Positions 1 through 9,727 of a stretch of DNA of 64,000 bases are shown piece by piece. How positions within the stretch are numbered: the first letter of the stretch is position 1; every line of letters begins with the position of its first letter. The translations under genes and the position numbers were made by a program. The notes below the pieces were generated by a model. It saw only the letters and a list, made by a program, of their open reading frames with translations, made no database searches and had not been told where the DNA came from. Source of the DNA: Saprospiraceae bacterium (GTDB lineage: Bacteria > Bacteroidota > Bacteroidia > Chitinophagales > Saprospiraceae). Where the stretch lies: the NCBI GenBank assembly GCA_016715105.1, contig JADKBO010000002.1:434001-498000 (forward strand), written 5' to 3'.

Positions 1-497
1 GAGACACCTTGAGATTATTACATTGCCAGATGATTCAGGATAGTGTAATTTTCATTGATAGTATTGCTACGGAAGTAATTTGTGGAGAAAGAAGGAGAGT
101 ACAATATGCGTCTTTTCAAATTTACAGTGATCAGCCCAAAGTTTCTGTGAAAATCATTGAAAATATTGGTATCCAATACTTTGATCAGTACAGAATTGGA
201 ATTAGATCATATTTCAACCAATTTATGACAGATTGTTATCTTGATGCAGCGATCATTGTATTGTCTAGTATCATAGATGAAAACGGAGATGAAATTAAGG
301 CAGAAGACTGCTTGACGGTTAAAACAACTGACCATGCATTCAAACAAGAAAGATACATTTATCCCAATCCAACTTCAGAGAGACTGACCATAATGGGGTT
401 AAATTCAAATGGAAATTTTAAAGTCTTTGATGTTTCCGGGAGATGTGTTCATAAAGGTGTTATTGACCAAAAAAGGGAGATTTCTCTGAAAGTTTAG
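1..497 (+). CDS. C-terminal part of a T9SS-secreted protein, cut by window edge and frameshifted
   Basis: The frame is open to the left edge, so the N-terminus lies outside the window. The last part is a type IX secretion (Por) sorting domain: it begins YPNPTSERLTI and continues with a beta-sandwich pattern (KVFDVSGRCVHKG). The frame stops at 495-497, but the end of the domain continues in another frame as EMGHYVLEVIAKGQNVWRQR to a stop at 569-571. Adding one A to the AAA run at about 489-491 joins them as ISLKSLEMGHYVLEV, a normal sorting-domain end. I therefore read the true gene end as 571. Cargo function cannot be told from the visible part. Confidence 0.72.
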   Translation, partial: DTLRLLHCQMIQDSVIFIDSIATEVICGERRRVQYASFQIYSDQPKVSVKIIENIGIQYFDQYRIGIRSYFNQFMTDCYLDAAIIVLSSIIDENGDEIKAEDCLTVKTTDHAFKQERYIYPNPTSERLTIMGLNSNGNFKVFDVSGRCVHKGVIDQKREISLKV

Positions 498-667
498 AAA
501 TGGGACATTATGTTTTGGAAGTCATTGCAAAAGGACAGAATGTTTGGCGACAAAGGGTTGTTAAAAACTAAAACAGAGAAACAAATTGAAACCTTGGCTT
601 ACAGGATACTTATTACAGTGGTAAGCAAAAGGAGCGTATAAAAAAGATATTATTCTACACGAAAGAA

Positions 668-1369
668 CTATCTTCCCAACAAAAATACAGCAGGTTGCTT
701 ATGCAAAAAAGCCAAATCCACTTTTTTCCAAGCAGCAATGGTTTGTGTTTTGATAAACTCATTATCCTGATCCAAAGCAGCAGCCACACACAACAACCTG
801 TGAGGAGGAAGTGCTTCCAGACAAGTTTCTATCACAAATCCATTTCTATATGGAGTTTCAATAAATATTTGTGTCGCGCCTTGTTTTTCAATCAAATTGT
901 CCAGGTTTTTCAAACGCTGAATCAACTCAGGTTTTTTATTGGGCAAATACCCATGGAAAGTAAATTGCTGACCATTGAAACCAGACGCCATCAATGCCAT
1001 CATGATGGATGATGGTCCTATTAATGGGCGCACATCAATTTTATTTTTGTGACACCACGCAACGGCCAAATGTCCAGGATCAGCAACAGCCGGACAACCA
1101 GCCTCAGACATCAAACCTACAGAAATACCAGACTTCATAATCTCTAAAAAGCTATATAAATCAGCTTCAGAAAAACCCTTATCTATTTCAAAAAAAGACA
1201 AGTCATCAATCACGACTTGTGGATTTATGGCTTTCAGAAAACGGCGTGCAGTTTTGACCCGCTCAACAACGAAGTGTTTCAATGGCAATGTTGCTGCAAT
1301 CACATCAGGCGCTGTATTTTGGTGCCGATCTTCAGCTATGGGTGTTGGAATGAGAATGAGTTGCGCCAT
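668..1369 (-). CDS. Tetrapyrrole-methylase-fold SAM-dependent methyltransferase (RsmI-like paralogue)
   Basis: 233 residues with the start MAQLILIPTPI, the segment GLMSEAGCPAVADPG and the segment PLIGPSSIMMALMASGFNG. These are the hallmarks of the tetrapyrrole (corrin/porphyrin) methylase superfamily to which RsmI, the 16S rRNA 2'-O-methyltransferase, belongs. It is shorter than RsmI and lacks its usual N-terminal layout, as is common for a second family member in Bacteroidetes. The substrate is therefore open. It starts 14 bases after the QueD-like gene and probably shares its transcript. Confidence 0.82.
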   Translation of the reverse strand: MAQLILIPTPIAEDRHQNTAPDVIAATLPLKHFVVERVKTARRFLKAINPQVVIDDLSFFEIDKGFSEADLYSFLEIMKSGISVGLMSEAGCPAVADPGHLAVAWCHKNKIDVRPLIGPSSIMMALMASGFNGQQFTFHGYLPNKKPELIQRLKNLDNLIEKQGATQIFIETPYRNGFVIETCLEALPPHRLLCVAAALDQDNEFIKTQTIAAWKKVDLAFLHKQPAVFLLGR

Positions 1370-1383
1370 ATAAAATTACTTGA

Positions 1384-1791
1384 TCAAGCAGGATATTGTA
1401 CATAGTTTCTTGGAGTTTCCCACAATTTCACTCCGATCTCGTATTCGGGCTCAATGTGTAAACGCAAAATATTGTAAATCACAAATGCAATGTGTTCTGC
1501 AGATGGAATCAATGTTTTGAATTCTTCTACTTGAAGATTTAAGTTTTTATGGTCTAGTTTTTTTTCAATGTGTTCGTCTATGATGCGAGCCAATTTCCCC
1601 AAGTCATAAACATAACCTGTATTAGGATCTACCTTACCAGTTACACGTACTTCCAATTCATAATTGTGACCGTGGTAATATTCATTGTTGCAGGGACCAA
1701 ATACAGATTTATTGGTTTCTTCATCCCATTGAGGATTATTCAATCGATGTGCAGCATTGAAATGGGCCATTCTAAAAACAGATAATTTCAT
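1384..1791 (-). CDS. queD: 6-pyruvoyl-tetrahydropterin synthase / 6-carboxytetrahydropterin synthase family
   Basis: 135 residues from the chosen start MKLSVFRMAHF. The frame stays open 24 codons further up, but that extension is not conserved in character and would overlap the promoter. Zinc ligands are visible in HFNAAHRL and in the HGHNYELEV motif, and the catalytic cysteine is in GPCNNEYYHGHNY. The C-terminal ETPRN holds the pterin-anchoring glutamate. The family makes 6-carboxy-tetrahydropterin for queuosine or tetrahydropterins; no other queuosine genes are in the window, so the pathway is inferred from the family alone. It is followed closely by the methylase gene. Confidence 0.85.
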   Translation of the reverse strand: MKLSVFRMAHFNAAHRLNNPQWDEETNKSVFGPCNNEYYHGHNYELEVRVTGKVDPNTGYVYDLGKLARIIDEHIEKKLDHKNLNLQVEEFKTLIPSAEHIAFVIYNILRLHIEPEYEIGVKLWETPRNYVQYPA

Positions 1792-1811
1792 CTTTTTATC
1801 AATGTATTTGA

Positions 1812-1819
1812 CAAATGTA
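1812..1819 (-). promoter_or_regulatory. Candidate Bacteroidetes -7 element for the QueD-like gene
   Basis: On the minus strand this reads TACATTTG, matching TAnnTTTG. It lies 20 bases before the chosen ATG at 1791. No well-spaced TTTG upstream element is visible (the nearest is only 14 bases away), so support is moderate. Confidence 0.35.
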
Positions 1820-1903
1820 AAGGAAAAGATAGGCAAATGGTTTAAAATGGCTGGAGTTCTCAAAGGAAAACAGGCAGATTTTGTGAGACTTAAAGCGCGA
1901 ACA

Positions 1904-2710
1904 TTACTTTCTCAAAATCCAAAGGTCTTGTGGAATGTATGATAATCCTGCCTGATCAAACTGTTCGTGTTTTAATATTTCGAATTTTGCAAACAATTGT
2001 TGCATGGCTTTCGTAGGATGGTAGGCTGCAAATGTGCGATGCCCCAATTTTGTATTTCCCCGTATCACCAATTGTCCTGAATTATAAATGAGCAGTTCTT
2101 CACGACTGAGTTTTGATTTGAAATTATCACCATGACTTGTCAACATCAAAATTCCTCCGGGGTTGAGTAAACGATACATTTCCTGTATCCATTCCTGATG
2201 TTTTTCAACAGACAAATGGGTGATGATAGAAATCCCATAAATCAAACCAAAAAAATGATCGTCATAAGGCAAAGTTGCCTGATCAGAATTATGATTAAAT
2301 GTGACGCTGTTTATGTTTTCTTTACACCAGAGAATAGATTTTAAATTATAATCCGTGCCAAATAGCGCAACAGATTTGGGTACAAAATCCGGCATATGTC
2401 TGACAACTCTTGCAGGACCACAAGCCCAATCCAGAATGTTGGTATTTTCTAATTTTATAAAGGGCCAGGCTTCGTCCACTATCCATTTACAAGTTTCTCT
2501 TCCATTGAGATAATAACGACTATAATCTAAGCCAAAGGATTCAAACATTATATAATCAGGAGGCAAATGAATATTTGGGTAATGTTTTTTGAACGCTTTG
2601 TTAGCAGTTCTATTCGATACCTTTTCTACAAGAAATCGGACAAAGTTGAGTGTACGGATCAGACCGAAAGACCTTACAAAAGCAGCGATAGCAACCGTAT
2701 TTATTTTCAT
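1904..2710 (-). CDS. Class I SAM-dependent methyltransferase
   Basis: 268 residues. A Rossmann-type methyltransferase core is visible: motif I ILDWACGPARVVRHM near residue 98, an acidic strand end LFGTDYNLKSI, then DDHFFGLIYGISIITHL and a typical EMYRLLNPGGILMLTSHG strand-helix. The N-terminal 80 residues are basic and not recognised. The target is unknown. It lies 17 bases after the thiolase gene on the same strand, so co-transcription is likely. Confidence 0.78.
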   Translation of the reverse strand: MKINTVAIAAFVRSFGLIRTLNFVRFLVEKVSNRTANKAFKKHYPNIHLPPDYIMFESFGLDYSRYYLNGRETCKWIVDEAWPFIKLENTNILDWACGPARVVRHMPDFVPKSVALFGTDYNLKSILWCKENINSVTFNHNSDQATLPYDDHFFGLIYGISIITHLSVEKHQEWIQEMYRLLNPGGILMLTSHGDNFKSKLSREELLIYNSGQLVIRGNTKLGHRTFAAYHPTKAMQQLFAKFEILKHEQFDQAGLSYIPQDLWILRK

Positions 2711-2727
2711 ATTGGGGAATAAAAGTC

Positions 2728-3906
2728 CTAAAGCCGCTTAATGATCATGGCACTTGCTCCACCACCACCGTTACAGATAGCCGCCAAGCCGAGATTGGCA
2801 TTTTTATCTTCGAGTGTGTGGATGAGGGTAGTGAGAATTCTGGCCCCGGAAGCACCAAGTGGGTGCCCCAGCGATACAGCACCGCCATTGACGTTTACGC
2901 GTTCTTCAGACAAACCCAGGGATTTTATGAATGCCAGGGAAACGACTGCAAAAGCCTCATTGACCTCAAAATAGTCCATATCACTTATATTCATTCCCAC
3001 TTTTGCGAGCACTTTTGGTGCAGCAATCAAAGGTGCTGTTGTAAATCTTTGAGGCGCATGTGCGGCATCGCTAAATCCAACAATTTCTGCCAATGGAGTC
3101 AAACCGTGAGCCTTGACAAAATCTTCGGAAGCTAATATAATTGAAGCAGCTCCATCATTGATGGTACTTGCATTGGCAGCAGTCACGGTCCCTTCTTTAG
3201 AAAAAGCAGGCCGCAATCCAGGTATTTTATCAAACATCACATTGAAACATTCTTCATCCTTGTCAATCATTAAAGCATCACCTTTCCTTTGTGGCACAGA
3301 GACAAGACAGATTTCTTTGAGAAACCTTCCAGAATTGGTAGCCTCCTGTGCACGATGATAAGATTGTATGGCGTATCGGTCTTGTTCTGCTCTTGAAATG
3401 CCCTCTTCTACAGCCGTTTCATCGGCAAAATTTCCCATGGCTATTTGGTCATAAACATCCGTCAATCCATCTTTTTGCAATCCGTCTATAACCGGACTTG
3501 CGCCATATTTAGTGCCCCAACGCATGCTGGGTAAGTAGTGAGGAATGTTGGACATGCTTTCCGTTCCGCCAGCTAATACGACCTCATTGTCTCCCAACAT
3601 GATGGACTGAGCTGCAATCATCACAGATTTCAATCCAGAGGAACAAACTTTATTGATGGTTGTAGATGGGATGTGATTTCCCAAGCCACTGCCAATGGTA
3701 ATCTGTCTGGCAGGAGCTTGACCCAGATTTGCAGAGCAAACGTTGCCATAAAAGACTTCGTTGATTGTGGAGGACTCTATACCGGCTTTTGTCACAGCAG
3801 CTTTAGACGCAGTAATGCCAAGATCAATGGCTGATAGACCGGCAAAAATCCCACCAAATGAACCGATGGGAGTGCGGCAAGCGCTGAGGATATATACTTT
3901 TTTCAT
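2728..3906 (-). CDS. Acetyl-CoA C-acetyltransferase (thiolase)
   Basis: 392 residues from MKKVYILSACRTPIGSFGG; an in-frame start eight codons earlier is less typical. All thiolase motifs are present: acylation cysteine in NKVCSSGLKS, the region NVNGGAVSLGHPLGASGAR with the active-site histidine, and the second cysteine in CNGGGGASAM. Full length for the family. It condenses two acetyl-CoA or cleaves acetoacetyl-CoA (biosynthetic or degradative use cannot be told). First gene of a leftward run with the methyltransferase and the QueD-like gene. Confidence 0.93.
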   Translation of the reverse strand: MKKVYILSACRTPIGSFGGIFAGLSAIDLGITASKAAVTKAGIESSTINEVFYGNVCSANLGQAPARQITIGSGLGNHIPSTTINKVCSSGLKSVMIAAQSIMLGDNEVVLAGGTESMSNIPHYLPSMRWGTKYGASPVIDGLQKDGLTDVYDQIAMGNFADETAVEEGISRAEQDRYAIQSYHRAQEATNSGRFLKEICLVSVPQRKGDALMIDKDEECFNVMFDKIPGLRPAFSKEGTVTAANASTINDGAASIILASEDFVKAHGLTPLAEIVGFSDAAHAPQRFTTAPLIAAPKVLAKVGMNISDMDYFEVNEAFAVVSLAFIKSLGLSEERVNVNGGAVSLGHPLGASGARILTTLIHTLEDKNANLGLAAICNGGGGASAMIIKRL

Positions 3907-4019
3907 GTGTTTTAATTTGACTGTGGACAATAAGCCACAAGTGATGAATTCCTGTCGAAGATAATACCTTTTTCTATTTCAGTATAAATAACATCAGGGA
4001 GTTGGAGACATCAGCATGG

Positions 4020-5741
4020 TTACAATTCATATTTTACCTCCCCTCCAATGATGGTCATTTTGACTTTAGTTTTCAAAATATCGTCCTCTGGTATAGTCAT
4101 AATATCCTGATCAAAAACGGTAAAATCTGCAAGCTTTCCCTCTTCAATGCTTCCTTTTTCGTTTTCCATAAAGGCTCCATATGCAGCATATATAGTGTAG
4201 GATTTCAATGCTTGATCTCTGGTCATTTTTTGATCGGGCTCGTAGCCTCCTACTGGGCTTCCGGCGAGCGTTCTACGTGAAACAGAGGCATAAAAACTAG
4301 GCAAAGGATTTAAAGGCTCTACTGGCGCATCCGTTCCGTTTACAATTTTGACGCCCATCTGCAATAATTTCTGCCAAACATATGCACCCTCCACTATCCT
4401 TTTTTCACCCAATCTGTCTATGGCCCATGGTCTGTCGGATGCCATATGAATTCCCTGCATAGCTGGAATGACTTTTAACTTTGCAAACCGACCGATGTCT
4501 GCTGGATTGAGGTGTTGCGCATGCTCTATCCTGAACCTGTGATCATTAGCCTTTTCGGGAAACGCATTAAATGCCATTTCGTATCGGTCCAATATTTCTC
4601 TGTTTGTCCGATCGCCAATAGCATGTGAGCAAACTTGAAAACCATTTTGTAATGCTTTTTTGGTTGTACTTTCCACAAAAGACATCGGTAAAGTTTCATG
4701 ACCGTAGTGTCCGTGCCTGTCTGAGTAAGGTTCCAGAAGCCAGGCGCCTCGTGAACCCAGTGCTCCGTCACAATTGAGTTTTATGGCTCTGATGTCCAGA
4801 GTATGATAAGCACTGTCTATCATAGGACCTTTTTCGTACCATTCGTTGAGCAAATCTTCATCAAAACCTGTGAGCATCACGTACATTCGCACAGGCAATT
4901 TTCCCTCTTCTTTTAATTCTTGTAAAATTTCAATGGCCTGACGACTTTGTCCCGCATCATGAAAACCAGTTATACCTAATCTCAAACAAGCGTCCTGTGC
5001 CAAAGAAAGTGCTTTTTTATCCTGCGCTCGGTCATTTTTGGGCATAAACGTTGAAATCAATTTGGATGCTCGTTCTGTAAAAATGCCCGTAGGATTTCCT
5101 TTGACATCGACAATAATTTCACCACCTTCCCCATCAGTAAGCGTCTTGGATAGTTCTGCTACTGTTGAAGCAGATATGCCCGCGATTTCCATGGCTTTGG
5201 CATTTGCAAATGAAGCATGACCGCTTGCATGACTCAGGAAGACGGGATGGTCAGGACTGATTTCACTCAATTTATTGTGTGTTTGAAAACCTTTCACCAA
5301 CTCATCTGGTTGAGGTGTCCACTTACTCTGATGCCAACCTCGACCCACAATCCATTGGCCAGGTTCTGCAACGGCAACAGCCTCTTTCACTCGATCCAAA
5401 AGTTCATCGTAGTTTTTCACGTTGATCAAATCCAGGTTCATCTCATTATACCCAATGCCCAATATATGTCCATGACCTTCAATAAATCCAGGAGTAAGTG
5501 TTTTACCATTCAGATCAATGATTTTGGTATTAGCATCTGTTGATATTTTGGATTCATCCTCACCAACGTAAACGATAATGCCATCTTTTACGGCAATGAC
5601 TTTTGCGGTAGGGTGATTATCATCGGCGGTGTAAATGATGCCATTTTTTATAACAAGCGTTGCAGCATCAGATATTTCCGGATTTTTACAACCAATCAGG
5701 AAAACAAGAGGAATGATGTAAAGAAGTTTTTGGAAAACCAT
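4020..5741 (-). CDS. Amidohydrolase family 3 (YtcJ-like) lipoprotein
   Basis: 573 residues. The N-terminus has a lipoprotein signal ending FLIGCKN. An amidohydrolase composite domain follows: TLVIKNGIIYTADD, then the metal-binding HGHILG, GFHDAGQSRQ, SHAIGDR, RIEHAQHL, and NGTDAPVEPLNPL near the C-terminus with a final beta-sandwich KGSIEEGKLADFTV. YtcJ-like proteins hydrolyse exocyclic amides; the substrate is unknown. The lipobox places it at the envelope. It lies 113 bases before the thiolase gene on the same strand. Confidence 0.88.
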   Translation of the reverse strand: MVFQKLLYIIPLVFLIGCKNPEISDAATLVIKNGIIYTADDNHPTAKVIAVKDGIIVYVGEDESKISTDANTKIIDLNGKTLTPGFIEGHGHILGIGYNEMNLDLINVKNYDELLDRVKEAVAVAEPGQWIVGRGWHQSKWTPQPDELVKGFQTHNKLSEISPDHPVFLSHASGHASFANAKAMEIAGISASTVAELSKTLTDGEGGEIIVDVKGNPTGIFTERASKLISTFMPKNDRAQDKKALSLAQDACLRLGITGFHDAGQSRQAIEILQELKEEGKLPVRMYVMLTGFDEDLLNEWYEKGPMIDSAYHTLDIRAIKLNCDGALGSRGAWLLEPYSDRHGHYGHETLPMSFVESTTKKALQNGFQVCSHAIGDRTNREILDRYEMAFNAFPEKANDHRFRIEHAQHLNPADIGRFAKLKVIPAMQGIHMASDRPWAIDRLGEKRIVEGAYVWQKLLQMGVKIVNGTDAPVEPLNPLPSFYASVSRRTLAGSPVGGYEPDQKMTRDQALKSYTIYAAYGAFMENEKGSIEEGKLADFTVFDQDIMTIPEDDILKTKVKMTIIGGEVKYEL

Positions 5742-5925
5742 TGATTTTACTTTTTGATGAAAGATGTTTACATATGAATTTTCCTAAGGACCTTCTTTCA
5801 GTAAAGTTAAAACTAACAATTTTTTAAATACGAAGTTTCGCTATTATTGAATGAAAAACAAAATAGAGTGAGGGAATAAAAGTAAATGGACTGGGGAATA
5901 AAAATATAAAATTCGATCACGAGTT

Positions 5926-5976
5926 TCATTTTCATAACATTAAGTACTTTACAACCCTAGCCCAATCATTTCCAAA
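5926..5976 (-). pseudogene. Remnant of the 3' end of a PfkB-type sugar kinase gene
   Basis: This 51-base stretch closely matches 8293-8343, the last codons of the intact PfkB gene, on the same strand. Both read as LEMI..ARV.KYL.L then stop (one G missing in a GGG run here). No kinase coding sequence continues upstream, so only the tail survives. The rest of the 5742-6118 gap shows nothing else that I recognise. Confidence 0.5.
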
Positions 5977-6118
5977 GTTGATTTTGCGAAGGCAATGTTT
6001 CCTGTGTCTGATTGAAAGCTTCAGAATGTTAATTTAAATAGGACCTCAAATAATACCATTACTAAAATTGTATTTTTTGTAATTTAAATTATAAATTGTA
6101 TTAAGAAAACAAAAAACC

Positions 6119-6721
6119 ATGGTCAAAAAACTACTCCTCTCAACAGTAATCATAATTTTTACTTTTTTTCAAGCCAGAACACAATGCGTTGAAAGTTTGT
6201 CTTCTTATCCAATTGGTGCGACTTCCCTTGAACTGAACCCCATCATGAGTGCTCAAAACATCATGGCAATTACAGCATATTTAAATGGAGTTAATCCTGT
6301 TGTAAGCACAATGGATGATATGAACAGTACAATCTTTACCGTGACAAATCCTTTAACATATGAGCAGGTAATTGGAGCAATTTCAACTGCTTGCCCTGAT
6401 CAGGAATGTATTTATTCTGCTGACTATTTTTCAGAAACGGAGATGACTGTTTTTCCAGAACTACCATTGGCTGTGTTCAACCAATTATTACTTGTAGCTC
6501 CTTATGATGATAATTTACCTTCTGCTTCAGGCTTTGTTTCATATGTCCAATATTCAAACACGATTACTCCTGAGCAAATGGCTCAAATTGAAGCAATTAT
6601 TTGTCCTGCACCGATTCCAACTCTTGGTCAGTGGTCTTTGATTGTGCTGTTTTTGTTTTTATGTATTTTTGGATTATTGTCAATTCAAAAAAGTTATAAA
6701 ACCATTTTGCAAAGCAATTAG
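6119..6721 (+). CDS. Secreted protein with IPTL-CTERM sorting signal
   Basis: 200 residues. Signal peptide MVKKLLLSTVIIIFTFFQART, then a cysteine-containing exported domain (about 23-165) that I do not recognise, with sections resembling NPLTYEQVIGAIS and TPEQMAQIEAIICP. The C-terminus is PIPTLGQWSLIVLFLFLCIF followed by a basic tail. That is the IPTL-CTERM tripartite signal (motif, membrane helix, basic end), which is processed by an exosortase-like or archaeosortase-like system. No sorting enzyme is in the window. It is one of few rightward genes in this part. Confidence 0.72.
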   Translation: MVKKLLLSTVIIIFTFFQARTQCVESLSSYPIGATSLELNPIMSAQNIMAITAYLNGVNPVVSTMDDMNSTIFTVTNPLTYEQVIGAISTACPDQECIYSADYFSETEMTVFPELPLAVFNQLLLVAPYDDNLPSASGFVSYVQYSNTITPEQMAQIEAIICPAPIPTLGQWSLIVLFLFLCIFGLLSIQKSYKTILQSN

Positions 6722-6855
6722 GATATAGCGCTCAAAGGTTAATTTGACACCTTTTTGGCAACAATCTTTGATGCGGGTAAATCAACTATTTCCAATAAAG
6801 ACTGTCGAGAGATTAAACATTCAAAAACATCTCCTAACTTACTCGAACACTTATA

Positions 6856-8064
6856 TCAAATCTTTTCCCCTTTTTGCATTTTTTTAATCAGCTCTTTCAA
6901 TTCAATTTTAATGAATTCAGGTTTGGGAGGAAAGGGTCTCTCAATTTCCTCCTCAAGAAGTTTTATAGCCTCTTCTGTATTCCCCAATTTATACTCAATT
7001 TTGGCTTTGGTAAGAGGATCAGAAAATATCAACTCACCAATCCAGAATTTAGCCATTTCCAAAGTATGCTTATCTGTACTTTTTCTGGATATAGCAAAAG
7101 AGAATTCTCCATATGCATGGTATTTCCATTCTTCATTACCGGAATCAATACTTTCTGCGATCACTTTTTGCATTTGATCAATATCAATATGTTCACGGAG
7201 ATAATCAACCTTTGCTTTGAATAGATACAATGCAGCTTCTTCCGGCAAATATTTACGTAAAGAATCATTTACCTTGGCCCAATCCAATTCCTTTCCCAAA
7301 TTAGGTTGAATGAGATACTCATCTACCGTTTGATATATCAACCGGTTTACCTTGGTTTTGTACTTACTATGTTTTGTGATTTCTTCTTTATGATTGACGA
7401 CATAGTTATATACTTTTGATTGGAACTTTGGATGTGAACTCATAATCAAATCAAGATTTTTTGAAGACATCCAATCTTCTTGTCCTTGCAAATAAGCTTC
7501 CAAAACCATGTTATTTTTATCTAATTGATAAAATTTTTCTGTCAGGGATAGCAATTGACTCAGAAGTAAACTATCTCTTTCACCGTTTTCGAAACGTTGG
7601 AGTTTTGAGTAAAACCCATCTTCTATATTTATAAGATTTTTACCGGTAGTCAAAAACTTCTCCGCGCTCTGATAACTGCCAGACCTGTTTACAATTTTGC
7701 CAGTTTTGTCAAATACCAAATAGGTTGGAAATGACGTAATATTATAATTGCTACTCCAATCGGCGGTGCTTTTATGCCAGGTCTGTGTCCATTCATTATC
7801 CTTTCTTGTCTTATCCATTTGCACTTTGATATTGACAAAATGCTTGTTGAAAAAAGTACCAACGGAATCGTCTGAGAAAGTCTCTTTATCCATTCGTTTA
7901 CATGGCCCGCACCACGTTGTAAAACAATCAGCGAAAATGAGTTTGTCTTCTTTTTGAGCTTTCTCCACAACTTGATCCCAGGTAAGATCTTTTTCAAAAT
8001 AAATACCCTGCGTAAACGAATAGTTGAAAAGGAAGCAAAAGAAGAGACAAGTAAATTTTTTCAT
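6856..8064 (-). CDS. Secreted thioredoxin-fold protein (thioredoxin_7-like)
   Basis: 402 residues. Signal peptide MKKFTCLFFCFLFNYSFTQG. The thioredoxin domain at about 25-140 carries the redox motif WCGPC (Cys52, Cys55) and the conserved cis-proline segment NITSFPTYLVFD. The remaining 260 residues are helical and TPR-like (KAKIEYKLGNTEEAIKLLEEE at the C-terminus). This layout occurs in periplasmic disulfide-handling proteins of Bacteroidetes. The specific partner is unknown. Confidence 0.83.
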   Translation of the reverse strand: MKKFTCLFFCFLFNYSFTQGIYFEKDLTWDQVVEKAQKEDKLIFADCFTTWCGPCKRMDKETFSDDSVGTFFNKHFVNIKVQMDKTRKDNEWTQTWHKSTADWSSNYNITSFPTYLVFDKTGKIVNRSGSYQSAEKFLTTGKNLINIEDGFYSKLQRFENGERDSLLLSQLLSLTEKFYQLDKNNMVLEAYLQGQEDWMSSKNLDLIMSSHPKFQSKVYNYVVNHKEEITKHSKYKTKVNRLIYQTVDEYLIQPNLGKELDWAKVNDSLRKYLPEEAALYLFKAKVDYLREHIDIDQMQKVIAESIDSGNEEWKYHAYGEFSFAISRKSTDKHTLEMAKFWIGELIFSDPLTKAKIEYKLGNTEEAIKLLEEEIERPFPPKPEFIKIELKELIKKMQKGEKI

Positions 8065-8300
8065 AATGTTTCAAATGTCTTATTAAAGAAAAAAATGGCA
8101 ACACATCATATCCAGCTATTTAGTGAGTTATTATCGTTAATTCACATGTTCCCAAGCAGGTGGTTTCAATTTGGAAGAAAATTAATAAATTTAGGTTGTA
8201 ATTATGTATTTACTGCCTTTTATTTTTCAAAATGAAGTACAGTAAAGGCATTTTGAATTAAATAATGGTTTTGTTTGCCTTATTAACTAGGATTTTCATT

Positions 8301-9134
8301 TCATAACAGCAAATATTTACCAACCCTAGCCTCAATCATTTCCAGCGTTGGTAAATTTTCCAGACCAGATCCTTCTACAATATAAGAGGCCGCACAATTT
8401 GCAAAAATACATGCTTGTTCTAGATCTTTATGTTGGGCATAATTGACCAAAAAAGCGGTTGAAAAAACATCACCAGCACCAACGGTATCTAAAGCAAGTA
8501 CTGGAAAGGACCTAAATTTCAGTTGTTCAGATTGATTGTATACGGTAGCTCCTTTGTCTCCATGAGTTACAACTACTATAGGACAATTTTGTCTTATCTG
8601 ATCGAGTGCAGTGGGAAAGAACTTAATATCTTCATCGCTAAAGAAAACAATATCTATTCCATTTAACGTTGTCCAGTCCATTTCTTTTAAATAAACTTCA
8701 TGATCTGGTTTTGTATGTCTAAGCCAACCCTGGATGTTTGCTCCAATTATTGATGTTGGACACATGGTCTTAAAAGCTATGTCAACCTCATTGCAAATAG
8801 GTCCAAGATGGACAATATCTGGCACCATATTAGGAAGTAAATTTATATCTTCCAGAGAAATGTTATTGGCCTTGCCCAGCAGTTTTTGTGAGCGTTCGTT
8901 GCCAATAGACGTATTTTCAAATTGGGTGGTATGTGTTGCCAGTTTATTTACGAAGGTGATCTTTGCCTCATTAAACTTATTTTGAAATAAGAAGTCTGGC
9001 CCCACTGAAGTCAGCACTGTGGTATCAAGACTTAGTGATTTTGCTAAGAAAGAGCAGTAGGACGCTGAACCACCTAGAACATAGTGTCCATTGTCGTGGT
9101 CGTGACAGCAGTGGCCAATGGTGAGGTAGTTCAT
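8301..9134 (-). CDS. PfkB-family carbohydrate kinase
   Basis: 277 residues. The C-terminal PfkB signature LDTVGAGDVFSTAFLVNY holds the catalytic aspartate and anion hole; the N-terminal glycine-rich GGSASYCSFLAKSL binds the sugar. It is somewhat shorter than the usual 300-330 residues because the N-terminal lid region is compact. Phosphorylates a sugar or nucleoside; the substrate cannot be told. A decayed copy of its 3' end lies at 5926-5976. Confidence 0.85.
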   Translation of the reverse strand: MNYLTIGHCCHDHDNGHYVLGGSASYCSFLAKSLSLDTTVLTSVGPDFLFQNKFNEAKITFVNKLATHTTQFENTSIGNERSQKLLGKANNISLEDINLLPNMVPDIVHLGPICNEVDIAFKTMCPTSIIGANIQGWLRHTKPDHEVYLKEMDWTTLNGIDIVFFSDEDIKFFPTALDQIRQNCPIVVVTHGDKGATVYNQSEQLKFRSFPVLALDTVGAGDVFSTAFLVNYAQHKDLEQACIFANCAASYIVEGSGLENLPTLEMIEARVGKYLLL

Positions 9135-9224
9135 GGCAAATTATTTTCTCTATTCTTATCCCTAGCCAAGGTTTGGAGTTATCTTATTTTCAAATGAACC
9201 ATATAATAAAGAACATATGATAAA

Positions 9225-9434
9225 TTAATGCTGCCTTATTTTCAATATAGATTTATCATCATGCTCATTCCATTTATCTCGCAAAATAAAAAATGAACAA
9301 AAAATCATTATTGGAATACAAAGCCTGGAAAAAACGATGGGTTTATCTAAAATTAAACTTTCAGTCAATAATAATAAAACGCAAATATTCAGAACAATTA
9401 CGTACCACGGTATTTTTTTATAACTACTTTTCAT
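9225..9434 (-). CDS. Small two-helix membrane protein, unknown
   Basis: 69 residues with two hydrophobic segments (about 11-27 and 37-52) and a charged tail RDKWNEHDDKS. No recognised family. The membrane-like composition is the main reason to accept it as a gene. It could also be chance, since the region is A+T rich. Confidence 0.35.
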   Translation of the reverse strand: MKSSYKKIPWYVIVLNICVLLLLTESLILDKPIVFSRLCIPIMIFCSFFILRDKWNEHDDKSILKIRQH

Positions 9435-9727
9435 TTGAATGCTTTGTATGTGAGGTTTAAAAATACGGAATATTGGTTAGATTCTTGAGCAATAAATTGT
9501 ATTGAGACAATGTTACTCAAAAAACAAAAGAAGATTGATAAAATCTATAGCATAAAAGTTTAAAAAATAAAAATTAGCTGAAAATCATCGCCGTTACTTC
9601 TGGTTTATAATTAAACGGTTCAGCCAAATCATCATTAAGAAACTACCTTCTGCATATGCAACATTTTCTGTATGATCAATTTATTTTCCGGTATTCCAGC
9701 ATTTAAAATGAGATAAGCACGGCATTA

